From Candida dubliniensis CD36 (taxonomy: Eukaryota > Ascomycota > Pichiomycetes > Serinales > Debaryomycetaceae), in assembly GCF_000026945.1 (NCBI RefSeq), contig NC_012860.1, forward strand, positions 2,356,001 to 2,420,000: a stretch of DNA of 64,000 nt, read 5' to 3'. A program made the position numbers and the translations under genes. Positions 52,901 through 61,717 of this stretch are shown one piece after another. The notes under the pieces are model-generated. The model was given only the letters and a program-made list of their open reading frames with translations, was not told where the DNA came from and made no database searches. Within the stretch, counting starts at the first letter, position 1; each line of letters begins with the position of its first letter.

Positions 52901-53745
52901 ATTTAACAAATGCAGGTGCTGGCGAGCTTGCCAAGATAGGATTAACTTGTTCACAAGCAATTTGAGAAATTGATGGTTCCAAATAATACCAAAATTGCTC
53001 TAAAAAATAATTGCACCAATCCATGGTTTCATAGTCATCCTCAATTGATTTAACAGAAAATTCACGTTGTGCTTGTTCTCTCAAAACACCTCTGTACTTC
53101 TTAACTGATGCACGATATAACAAAGAAAACACCACCATGACGAAAAACAAGGGTGCAACTGAAAACCTAAACCAACCAATAATCCAAGACAACAATCCCC
53201 CAACAATCAAATAACCAGTATTGTGATACCAGTCTCCATAGATTGCAGCAGGTAAATATTGGTCGAAAAGTGACCCTTTTGATAACAAATCTACAGTTTC
53301 ATCTTCAGCAGTCAATACATCCTCCTCTTCAAACCCACCAACTTCCTTCCAACCTCTATAGGTAGGGTCGACTGGCTGTCTTGGAGGTGGTTTAGTCTTG
53401 ACATTAGACATATCAAAATCTTCACTAGGGGTTAAAAGCGATGCTCGACTGCTGCTTCTTGAAAGCGAAGACAATGAAGTGGTAGACTTTGAAGCCTTGT
53501 GGTTGCTTTCATGGAATTGACTAGTGCTTGAGGATTCTGCTGTGACGGGCTCTTTTTTCAAGGGTGGCTGATTTTTAATTTCAACTTGCTTTGGTGGTTC
53601 TAGTGTTTCACTTGGCTGGAAGTAAAAGAAAAATAAACTTCGGTTAGTATTTTCCTGCAATCAGTTTTTGAGATAAATACTGGTAACAAGGGTGTATAAC
53701 ATACATTCACCGCTGCAGTGGCATCTGGGGTACCGGCGGACATCT
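49968..53745 (-). CDS. Tricalbin: ER-plasma membrane tether with SMP and C2 domains (spliced)
   Basis: A two-exon gene: exon 1 is 53707-53745 (MSAGTPDATAAVN), the intron 53616-53706, exon 2 49968-53615; total 1228 residues. Tricalbins tether cortical ER to plasma membrane and move lipids. After ~140 disordered residues comes an ER membrane hairpin (about 148-183, GGLLSWIIGWFRFSVAPLFF). An SMP domain follows (about 208-400, SLWLDSFTLGTKPPRIDSV), then several C2 domains at roughly 420-540, 560-650, 690-800 and 1050-1160. The last C2 keeps acidic calcium-site residues (GKSDPFMQVF, YDWDMADKNDLLG). A KE-rich coiled region (about 830-890) and a GVGKGVGKGVGK-type tail are extra features. Which tricalbin paralogue (TCB1/2/3) this equals is not determined. 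Confidence 0.93.
53616..53706 (-). other. 91-bp spliceosomal intron in the tricalbin gene
   Basis: The 5' splice site is GTATGT directly after the AAT of codon 13. The branch point is a perfect TACTAAC, and a pyrimidine-rich stretch leads to CAG at 53618-53616. Splicing is phase 0 and joins N13 to PSETLEPP in the large exon, which has no ATG of its own near its start. All consensus elements are present, so this is a confident intron call. Confidence 0.95.
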
Positions 53746-54259
53746 CAATTGAAATAGTTGTATTAATTGAATTTGCTAAATGCTAGCAGTAGTAGTTATT
53801 AAAAAAAAAAAAAAATTCGAAATTAATCGAAATTCAATTGAATTTCGTCGTTTTATAAGAATATTTTAAGGGTTGTTTATTTTTAAGGAATTTCGATTGC
53901 TGAATTTCTTAACTAACCTGAAATTTCAGATATATTTATATGCAGTATATATGTCACTGATCACGTGACCGTATTTGGAAGACTATAGTTTACATTAATC
54001 GATAAGAAATTTTTGACAGGTACCAATTGACAGAATATGCAAAGAAATTATGCCCTGGGAGCTATGTTCACTGGTTGGGTGACAGTCTAAGGAGTGTTTG
54101 ATTAAATGCTATTTTTTTAGAATCATTTTTAAGATGTGTGATAATGATAATGCTTGGAACACCAACCAATTGCTTTTTGAGAATAGAGAGAGCAAGAAAA
54201 AAGAAGATAAAATCCTACTCACGATCCTCTTTTGCATGAACTTCTAGAATTGTACATAT
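53746..54259. promoter_or_regulatory. Divergent promoter between tricalbin and hydrolase genes
   Basis: 514 bp serving two head-to-head genes. It contains GATCACGTGACC (about 53959-53970), a palindromic E-box of the Cbf1/bHLH type placed roughly mid-spacer, ATATTTATATGCAGTATATA TATA-like sequence just left of it, and an A run at 53801-53815. Confidence 0.55.
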
Positions 54260-55243
54260 ATGTATGCTATGCTTAGATCCGTCACAAATGGCTATGCCAG
54301 ACTTTTTTCCACAAGTCTGAGGAAATTTGGTCCAGCCTCAAAATCATTTACCGATGGAGCTTATTTAGGAGATTCTTTGGCAGTTGATGGATCTATTGAA
54401 ACAGTCGAGCTATCATACGATAAATATTCCCCAACAAACGAACCATCTTCATTTAAATCACCATTGGTGTTTCTTCATGGACTTTTTGGGTCTCGTAAAA
54501 ATACCAGAACCGTGGCCAAGAAATTGAGTACAAGATTGGATCGTGACGTGTACTGCTTGGACTTAAGAAACTTTGGTACCAGTCCTCACCATCCCCGTTT
54601 AGACTATCCGAGTTTTGCAGCAGATATTGAAAACTGGGTTGGATTGCAGAAATTCCCCGAATCTGCAAAGCCGATATTGATTGGCCATTCAATGGGTGCT
54701 AAAGCAGTCATGGCAGTAGCATTAAGAAGACCCGATTTACCAAAATTCATATGTTCTGTTGATAATTCACCAATTACATATCCAACCTTGGATTTACTGT
54801 TTGGCAAATATGTTAATCAATTACGTTTGGCAATAGAAAAGTATAAATATACCAATATCAAAGATGTGGATGCAAAATTGGCAGAAGTTGAGCCAAATCA
54901 ATATATTAGACAATTTTTGTTAACAAATGTAAACAAGGGCCAGCGACATGGGCATATTACATCTAAAGTTCCTTTGGATATTGTGGGGAATGCCATCACG
55001 AAAGGAGTTGTTGCCAGCTGGCCATATGATCTGAATATTTCACGATGGACAGGTCCTGCATTGTTTATAAGAGGAACTGAATCAAAATATATCCCTGATG
55101 ATGCCATACCAGAAATCGCCAAATATTTCCCAGATTTTGAACTTAGAGACATTAACTGTGGGCATTGGGTTATAAGCGAAAAACCAAATGAGTTTATGGA
55201 CATATTGTCGGAGTTTATAGAACGAAGAGAAGATGAATTATAG
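54260..55243 (+). CDS. Mitochondrial alpha/beta hydrolase, EAT1/IMO32-like
   Basis: A 327-residue serine hydrolase of the family that includes yeast Eat1 (ethanol acetyltransferase, forms ethyl acetate) and Imo32. The N-terminus MLRSVTNGYARLFSTSLRKF is a mitochondrial presequence; a second ATG (54269) three codons in could also be the start. Catalytic features are the oxyanion loop VFLHGLFGSRKN near 76-87, the nucleophile in IGHSMGAKAVMA near 147, RGTESKYIP near the acid, and histidine in NCGHWVISEKP near 300. The complete triad makes activity likely; choosing between ester synthesis and hydrolysis is not possible from this sequence. Confidence 0.88.
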   Translation: MYAMLRSVTNGYARLFSTSLRKFGPASKSFTDGAYLGDSLAVDGSIETVELSYDKYSPTNEPSSFKSPLVFLHGLFGSRKNTRTVAKKLSTRLDRDVYCLDLRNFGTSPHHPRLDYPSFAADIENWVGLQKFPESAKPILIGHSMGAKAVMAVALRRPDLPKFICSVDNSPITYPTLDLLFGKYVNQLRLAIEKYKYTNIKDVDAKLAEVEPNQYIRQFLLTNVNKGQRHGHITSKVPLDIVGNAITKGVVASWPYDLNISRWTGPALFIRGTESKYIPDDAIPEIAKYFPDFELRDINCGHWVISEKPNEFMDILSEFIERREDEL

Positions 55244-55288
55244 AAATTTTACTTGTAATTTATAAAATGTAAATAGCTGTATCATAAT

Positions 55289-56194
55289 CTATTTGTCGCT
55301 TACTTCTGCTTTTCCTTCACCAACAAAGTCACCGTAGATGTCGAATCTTCTTTGATAGTGTACTGGGATTCCATCTCTGGCTTTTGGCAACAAAGCTGGG
55401 TCCAATTCAGCGTACAATATTTCTTCTCCTTCTCCGGCTTCGGCAATAATATTACCAAATGGGTCTGCAACTAATGAGTGCCCATAGGCTTGGTAGCCAC
55501 CACCTTCAACGTCTCTGGCAGGTGAACATAAAACTACAAAAGTTTCGTTATCAACTGCACGAGCACGAGCCAATAGATGCCAATGCAACGGACCAGTGGT
55601 TGTGTTAAATGCACCTGGATAAAACATAGCAAACGAGTTATATGGGTAACGGGATGCTATTGAAGCCAATTCTGGAAATCTGATATCGTAGCAAATACCC
55701 AAGCCAACATTACCATACTCTCCCAATTTGAAAACCGTGGCTTTGTCTCCTCCGGATAAAGTCGATGACTCTTGGAAGGTAATACCATTAGGTATATCTA
55801 TATCAAACAAATGAGCTTTCCGGTGCTTTGCAATGATTTCACCTTGAGGATTGAAAGTCAATGATGTATTGTAAATTTTATCATCCTTACCTTTCTCTGG
55901 AATTGAGCCCCCTATAATGTATATTTTATATTTTTGTGCCAAACTCGATAACAATTGAGTAGTCTCTCCCTGGGGGATGTCTTCAGCATAATTTCTAAAT
56001 TGGTCTACGGCGTAAGGCGAATTAAAACATTCTGGTAACATGACCAAATTTACTCCTGTGGATTTTGTAACTGCGTCATCAATAAATTTGGTTACTTTGG
56101 TTAAATTTGCTGCTTTATCTGCCCCAGCTTTTAACTGAATAAGTGCAATTTTGATTGATTTGGATAATGGTGACTTTAATACTTGGTTCGACAT
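55289..56194 (-). CDS. NIT3: Nitrilase-family deaminated glutathione amidase / omega-amidase
   Basis: A 301-residue carbon-nitrogen hydrolase close to yeast Nit3. It carries the Glu-Lys-Cys triad: glutamate in the N-terminal core (RNYAED/LPECFNSPY region around 54), lysine in HRKAHLFDIDIP near 135, and cysteine in GLGICYDIRFPE near 170. Family members hydrolyse alpha-keto acid amides such as alpha-ketoglutaramate, or deaminated glutathione (metabolite repair), in cytosol or mitochondria. No clear presequence is visible. The gene converges on the EAT1-like hydrolase gene with 45 bp between stop codons. Confidence 0.92.
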   Translation of the reverse strand: MSNQVLKSPLSKSIKIALIQLKAGADKAANLTKVTKFIDDAVTKSTGVNLVMLPECFNSPYAVDQFRNYAEDIPQGETTQLLSSLAQKYKIYIIGGSIPEKGKDDKIYNTSLTFNPQGEIIAKHRKAHLFDIDIPNGITFQESSTLSGGDKATVFKLGEYGNVGLGICYDIRFPELASIASRYPYNSFAMFYPGAFNTTTGPLHWHLLARARAVDNETFVVLCSPARDVEGGGYQAYGHSLVADPFGNIIAEAGEGEEILYAELDPALLPKARDGIPVHYQRRFDIYGDFVGEGKAEVSDK

Positions 56195-56410
56195 TGTACA
56201 ATTGGTGGTTGATAAAATGATAAGGGTGATCGGAGTGGAGAGAAATAAAATGAGTAATAATCATAATTCTTGCGACAGATGTTCTTCCAGCTTCGCGCGG
56301 AACTAAAATTATGATCAACTGCTAACATTAATGAGCCACATTATTGTCCATTTTATATTTTGTTAAATTATAAATTAAGTAACTAAAAATTCTCTTGATG
56401 AGAAGATAAT

Positions 56411-57967
56411 TTATATATCTTGTAACCGTGCCAGCTTTCTTCTGTTGATGATTTGGATTAACATAAATATGGAAGAGAGCACAACACCCACACCAGCCAA
56501 CCCCATTCCCATTCTGAATGCATTCCTCATTCCAAGTATGCTTGTATTCAAATTTGACTCTTTATTCTTTGTAGTGTAGTATTCAACTGTACCGGCAAAT
56601 CCTAACCCAATAGAGATCGAGTAGTTGACAAATGTTGAAACCAAGGACCCAGCTATTCCCTGTTGACGGCTTGGCAATGAGGAACTCAATAAAATACAGG
56701 CAGCTGGAAATGACATATCCATTCCAATGGGTTGAATTAACAAACTGACAAATTTTTGTGCCCAGTATATTTGCCCCACTGGCCTAGTTCCCATTATTAC
56801 TATGCCAATGAAAAATGCCATCATGGCAAGAAACATAACTATTGCTGATGGTATTTTCATTAACAATACAGCACCACTGATTGCAGCAATAACACCCATA
56901 GGTCCACATGGAATCATCTTGACAGCAGACATCACTGTATTGTCATTATCCACCACAAGTGACCACCTAAGCGTATAAAACAACCAAACACCAAAGCATG
57001 ACCAGCCAGCAGCAATACAACCTAAGATAAACCCTGTATCACCTTGTAAGGCTTCTTTTGGCACCAACGGATCTTCTACTCTTTCTTCGACAAAATGGAA
57101 TGCCACAATGCAAAGAAAACCAACAATCAATAACACATAAACATAAGGCACATGCCATCCAATGTTTGGACCTTGGTTGAATGCAAAATTAATCAAAACT
57201 AAACCAGACACTCCAAAAAGAGAACCCCAGAAGTCAAATTTCCCACCCGATTTGAGGCCAATCTTTTTTGGAATTATAAGAAAGGCCAATGCAGCTAAAC
57301 AAATACTCACAATTCCACATAACCAAAATGTCCACTGCCATTTTGCCAAGTCAGCCAATAATCCACTGAACAAGGCTCCCACAACAAACCCACTGGGGGC
57401 TATTGCCCCAAACAAAGCTAAACAAACATTTTTCTTGAACGATTCTGGGTAGAAAGAAGCAATCAAGGCTTGACTATTAGGCATCATTAATGCTGGACCT
57501 ATCCCTTGTAAACCTCTCATGGTTGTGAAAAAAATATTTGATTTTGTTAATCCAGCAAATCCACACAACAACGAAAATACTCCAAACCACAAGTACCCAA
57601 TAATGTACAAGCATTTGTATCCATACATGTCGCCTAGTCTTCCTGAGACCAAAATAAACGTACCCGCTGTCATAGAAAAACTAGCAGCAAACCAAGACAT
57701 TTCACCCGGGTCGTCTTGAATACTGTACGTGTCAGCAATCTTCAACTGCGTGTTCATTGTTTGAGACACGGCTGCTTGTGTTAACAATTGTGACATACAC
57801 ATGAAAAACATAAACAAAATCTCTCTAATTACTGATATGCTTTCATAGTTTGGTTCAGGTAGTTGAGACACGGTGGTGACGGTGACATTTGAGCTTTTCT
57901 TCCCAAGTTCATTTACTGTATGTGGGATAAACTCATCTACTGAGTTTGACAGAGTAGAATCTGACAT
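56411..57967 (-). CDS. 14-TM major facilitator transporter (DHA2-like)
   Basis: A 518-residue MFS protein started at the ATG at 57967 (the open frame beyond it has only a TTG). A ~60-residue polar N-terminus is followed by about fourteen membrane segments. The motif-A loop SGRLGDMYGYK is present near 109, and AIAPSGFVVGALFSGLLAD in the fifth segment resembles the antiporter motif C. This pattern fits the fungal drug:H+ antiporter-2 group, including the Atr1 and YOR378W (Amf1) relatives. The closest yeast relatives export boron or transport ammonium, so the substrate cannot be inferred. There is no sign of truncation. Confidence 0.9.
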   Translation of the reverse strand: MSDSTLSNSVDEFIPHTVNELGKKSSNVTVTTVSQLPEPNYESISVIREILFMFFMCMSQLLTQAAVSQTMNTQLKIADTYSIQDDPGEMSWFAASFSMTAGTFILVSGRLGDMYGYKCLYIIGYLWFGVFSLLCGFAGLTKSNIFFTTMRGLQGIGPALMMPNSQALIASFYPESFKKNVCLALFGAIAPSGFVVGALFSGLLADLAKWQWTFWLCGIVSICLAALAFLIIPKKIGLKSGGKFDFWGSLFGVSGLVLINFAFNQGPNIGWHVPYVYVLLIVGFLCIVAFHFVEERVEDPLVPKEALQGDTGFILGCIAAGWSCFGVWLFYTLRWSLVVDNDNTVMSAVKMIPCGPMGVIAAISGAVLLMKIPSAIVMFLAMMAFFIGIVIMGTRPVGQIYWAQKFVSLLIQPIGMDMSFPAACILLSSSLPSRQQGIAGSLVSTFVNYSISIGLGFAGTVEYYTTKNKESNLNTSILGMRNAFRMGMGLAGVGVVLSSIFMLIQIINRRKLARLQDI

Positions 57968-58998
57968 GATAAAATGATTATTAAAGACCAAATGAATGCA
58001 AATCAATGGAGGGTTTTTGTAGTTTTAAAGGAAAAAAAAAAAAAAAGAAAAGTTTTGTTCAACTAGTTGTTCAAAGTTTCGAAGCTGGTGTTTTTATATC
58101 ATGAAATGGTGATGACATTCGGAAATGCATTTAAATATTTTGGATTTTACAGCTTTTATTTTTTTTTTTTTCCTCTTCAACAAGGATGCGTTTCGTACCG
58201 AACAATACCCGACATATAAAACTTCGGTACGCGGCTTTTGTAATTTCTGACACCATTGGTGCAGCAACTTTCCATCAACAATAGGTTTTCTCAGACGCTT
58301 GTATAACAAATTGAGTGAACGGTTCTACGGACAGATTGTATGTCATTTTCAACAAAGTTTCTTTGATGTTCTTAGATCAACCTAAAATATTAACAGCAAG
58401 AAGACATCTATCATCATTGCTGTTTGAGCAGTCTATACTCTCCTTGTAAAACCTACTTCATTTTTTAGACACGGATTTATCACCCAATCGCAATAATGGT
58501 GACGCGATTTATTATATGCGATGGCGTTGCATAGGTTGGGATTTCATGGTAAGCAATATTTAACGAGTAATCGAAAATACCGATCGGGAACGATAAGGGA
58601 GTGGCTAGATTTTAGGCAATATAATAAATTTCGGATTAACAATTTGTTGGCTTTAAGAGAAAAATGATCACCAAAACAAGTCAAAAAAAAAGAAAAAAAG
58701 AAGAAAACGTCAAATCGGAATTATCTGGAAAACACAAACAGTAGTGTGTAATAAATTCGCCGAGAATCACAACAATAAGAGAGTGTGAAAAAAAGAAATA
58801 AAAAAACGAGACAGCCTAGCATTCCCAAAATCTGAATATCCAACACAAGCATAAACTACTTCATATAAAAATATAAATTTCGATCTTAAAATCATAAGAA
58901 GTTTTGTTTATTAGTTCTGTTTGCTAATATGCATATGCTATTTACGAGTCCTTAAAAATGAAAACTTGAATCAACTCCCACCCAACCACTTTTTCTCC
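57968..58998. other. Spacer upstream of the MFS gene
   Basis: 1031 bp with no convincing ORF (58094-58309 on the minus strand has no family features). Contains A/T runs and a palindromic-looking CGTACCGA/TTCGGTACG pair around 58195-58232. Confidence 0.5.
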
Positions 58999-60792
58999 CT
59001 ATGAAACCACTGTAGGAATTTCGGCAGTTTCCTTCAACCATTTCAAATGAGGTATAAAGACTTTGTTACATCTTTCAATATTATTCTGTTCCTCGTCTTT
59101 AACATACAACAAATAGTTGCCCATATAATCTTTAGTATAATCGATATCAGGAATGTCTTCAATAGGTTTTCCTGTCTTGGAATCATAATAGTTAGGACAT
59201 AATCCTTGAGTGAAAAATTGCAATACTCTCAAATCAAAGTCATACCCAACATTCTTATTAATTGAACTGTACATTCTTATATGCTCATCGGAATCAGCAT
59301 ATACAAGATTATGGTTATCAACCAACCAGGTAGGGTAAAACTTTGGATAGGAAAGGTGCATAAAGATTATATCAACATCTGTTCTGGAGGTATCTTGAGC
59401 TTGAACAGGGTCATAATGAGCCAACGCTTTAGAAGTAAACTTGTTGTCCACTTTAGATACATACCCAGTCCATTTAAACTGACGAGCACATTGGTACCAT
59501 GGCTCTTTCATGACATGGGCAGCAGCAATAAATGTTTCTTTATCCCCCTCTCCAGCGGATCCTTGTGTTAACAATGGGTAATAGTATTGTGGTCCAAAAA
59601 CGTTGTAGTATAAACAAAGCAATAAAGTCTTTAAATGACTGCTTTTATTGACCATAAACATCCCAGTTTCTGAAGTAGGATCAGGGAGCGTACCCTCAAA
59701 ATCATGATACCAAGAATCTTTGAATGTGTATTCTGACAATGGCTTAAGTTTGTCCTTACCACCAGCTCGTTTTTCGTCATACCTTGAGTATCTCACTTTG
59801 TTTTCTTTAATCGGAATACCAGCGATTTCATAGTATTTGGGGTTTGTGGTTCTAGCCCATGCGTCTGGCCATAAAAGGAGGTTATTTTCCTTATATAAAT
59901 CGCTGTTAAACAAGTAGTCAACATTTCTAGTTGGGAAATTGTCCGAATCCAAATACAAGACATTTTCAAACTTGGAGCTGAGCAAAGCTAACATTTTATA
60001 TTGATATCCGCCAATATCGAAGCGCTTTTTCAAATTATCTGCCAATTTGTAGTCAAACACATTACATCTTGCATTATATTTTGGCAATATTTTTTCACAA
60101 AATTCTTCTTCGTAGTCGCTTTCAGTAGCAATGAACATTTCAACAGGCAATATAGCACCTGTGGCTCTTAATTGCTTAATAACCAAAAATGATAGCCAAG
60201 TAAACTTTCCACCCCCAACGATTATGTAACCAGAGGAGCCTTTATATGATTCCCACTCTTTGTCGGATGGTGTTAAACTACCAAATGTTTTCACACGTTG
60301 AAGCATTTTGGGAATATGTTCAGTGACATATCTCTTATGACTATCCTTTAATTCTTCGAAAGTCGCTTGTGGGATATCCAAAACGTTTTCCAAATATTCC
60401 TTGTCAAACAAAAAGTTATCATCAGTCGAGAACTTCTCTTCAGCCTTGCCTGTTTTGTATTTATCTTTAATTCCAGGTTGTTTAATTGCAAATTTTTCTA
60501 AACCTTCGAAAAATATACTATAGTCGGCCTTCTTTGTACTTTTGGACGGTTCTTTAGGTTGGGAATCAGGTTCAGCATGAGGAATATCCTCGTCAGGAGG
60601 ATTATCGAGTCTGTTATTGGAGACTATATTATTGTTTGGACGTTCTTCTTCAGTAGTTGACTTTTCCGATGAACCAAAATCCACTAAACCAGTCGAGCCT
60701 TTGCTTCTGGCGGTTGAAGAGACGATGAAATGATATGTGGCTATCACAATTATCACACCAATTAATATTTTTATTTTCTGCTTTGCGATCAT
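58999..60792 (-). CDS. MNN2-family Golgi alpha-1,2-mannosyltransferase
   Basis: A 597-residue type II membrane protein: a short basic cytosolic start, one signal-anchor segment (about 8-26, IKILIGVIIVIATYHFIVSS), a ~100-residue disordered stem, then the lumenal catalytic domain. Family marks are SSGYIIVGGGKFTWLSFLVI near 185-200, PVEMFIATESDYEEEFCEKI, and the nucleotide-sugar/metal segment NVLYLDSDNFPTRNVDYLF near 275-295 (a DxD-type motif). WPDAWARTTNPKYYEIAG and the QGSAGEGDKETF block near 415 follow. Mnn2 enzymes add the first alpha-1,2 mannose branches on N-glycan outer chains of wall mannoproteins. C. albicans has several paralogues; I do not assign the number. Confidence 0.92.
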   Translation of the reverse strand: MIAKQKIKILIGVIIVIATYHFIVSSTARSKGSTGLVDFGSSEKSTTEEERPNNNIVSNNRLDNPPDEDIPHAEPDSQPKEPSKSTKKADYSIFFEGLEKFAIKQPGIKDKYKTGKAEEKFSTDDNFLFDKEYLENVLDIPQATFEELKDSHKRYVTEHIPKMLQRVKTFGSLTPSDKEWESYKGSSGYIIVGGGKFTWLSFLVIKQLRATGAILPVEMFIATESDYEEEFCEKILPKYNARCNVFDYKLADNLKKRFDIGGYQYKMLALLSSKFENVLYLDSDNFPTRNVDYLFNSDLYKENNLLLWPDAWARTTNPKYYEIAGIPIKENKVRYSRYDEKRAGGKDKLKPLSEYTFKDSWYHDFEGTLPDPTSETGMFMVNKSSHLKTLLLCLYYNVFGPQYYYPLLTQGSAGEGDKETFIAAAHVMKEPWYQCARQFKWTGYVSKVDNKFTSKALAHYDPVQAQDTSRTDVDIIFMHLSYPKFYPTWLVDNHNLVYADSDEHIRMYSSINKNVGYDFDLRVLQFFTQGLCPNYYDSKTGKPIEDIPDIDYTKDYMGNYLLYVKDEEQNNIERCNKVFIPHLKWLKETAEIPTVVS

Positions 60793-61717
60793 TCCGAAAA
60801 TCTTTTAATGCTTCTTTGAAGGGGAGATCACCGTTGGTTTATGATATTATTCTAACCTGTCTAGATGGCTTTCAATAGTATATTGGAAGAGATGCGTGAT
60901 CTTAACCACTAAAAAAAAAAAAAAAAAGAAAACAACTGTGTGTAGAAAAAAAAAAAAATTTCTTCTAAAAAATATTAGGTGTTATTATTTGCTATATATA
61001 GAATTAAGCAATAATGCGACCGATGGATGTTGATGATGATTATGCGTGTTTTTGAAAAAAAAAATTAAGAAGAATAGACATGAATACTATGCAAGATTTG
61101 CCAACAAATAGGAGAATCAATTTGATCGTAGAAGTATCACAATATGCTTATTTTGTTTAAACCTGTAAACAAGAAAAAATTAAACAATACGGGCTATCCT
61201 ATTGTTAGTGCAATACTTGATTTGATTGTCCCAATAGCAACCAATCACAAAAACACGTCTTTCAGCACTAAAACAAACATTAGTATTTGGGTTGGATGAA
61301 TGCCATCAACCACCACACCAGATATAGTAAGAAAAACAAGATGTGTTTATATGGCTTTTGTACTCTCATAAATACAATTGTTTGGTTTTTAAACAACAAT
61401 GGAAGTTGGTGTGTAGAATTCGGAAAGCAAAAATCATCGATTGTATTATCTTATCGGTTCTTGAAATATCCAACCTCTCTATAGATGAAAAATCACTTCT
61501 ATCTGTGCTAATTTGATTTCTCCAAATCTTAACAGTCAAAACGAGCTTTAGTGGCCGTTGAATGCTGACGTTATCTCCACACCAAAATGGTGGCTGACCA
61601 GATACTTCTATCACACGCACTCGCTCCAGTTGGTCTGCATTTTTTTTTTTTTTTGTTTGCTACCTTCTTGTCTTGCCTTTCTAATTTCCAACTTTATTCC
61701 TCTTCTTATCTCAATCC
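60793..61717. other. Divergent spacer MNN2-like / FMP40
   Basis: 925 bp between head-to-head genes, holding both promoters. It has A runs at about 60910 and 60945 and a T run at about 61639-61654 in the probable FMP40 leader. ORFs at 61287-61620 are not convincing. Confidence 0.5.

Noticed and set aside
58007..58309. Minus-strand ORFs upstream of the MFS gene
   Set aside because: No ATG in the true frame extension and no protein-like features; shadows.
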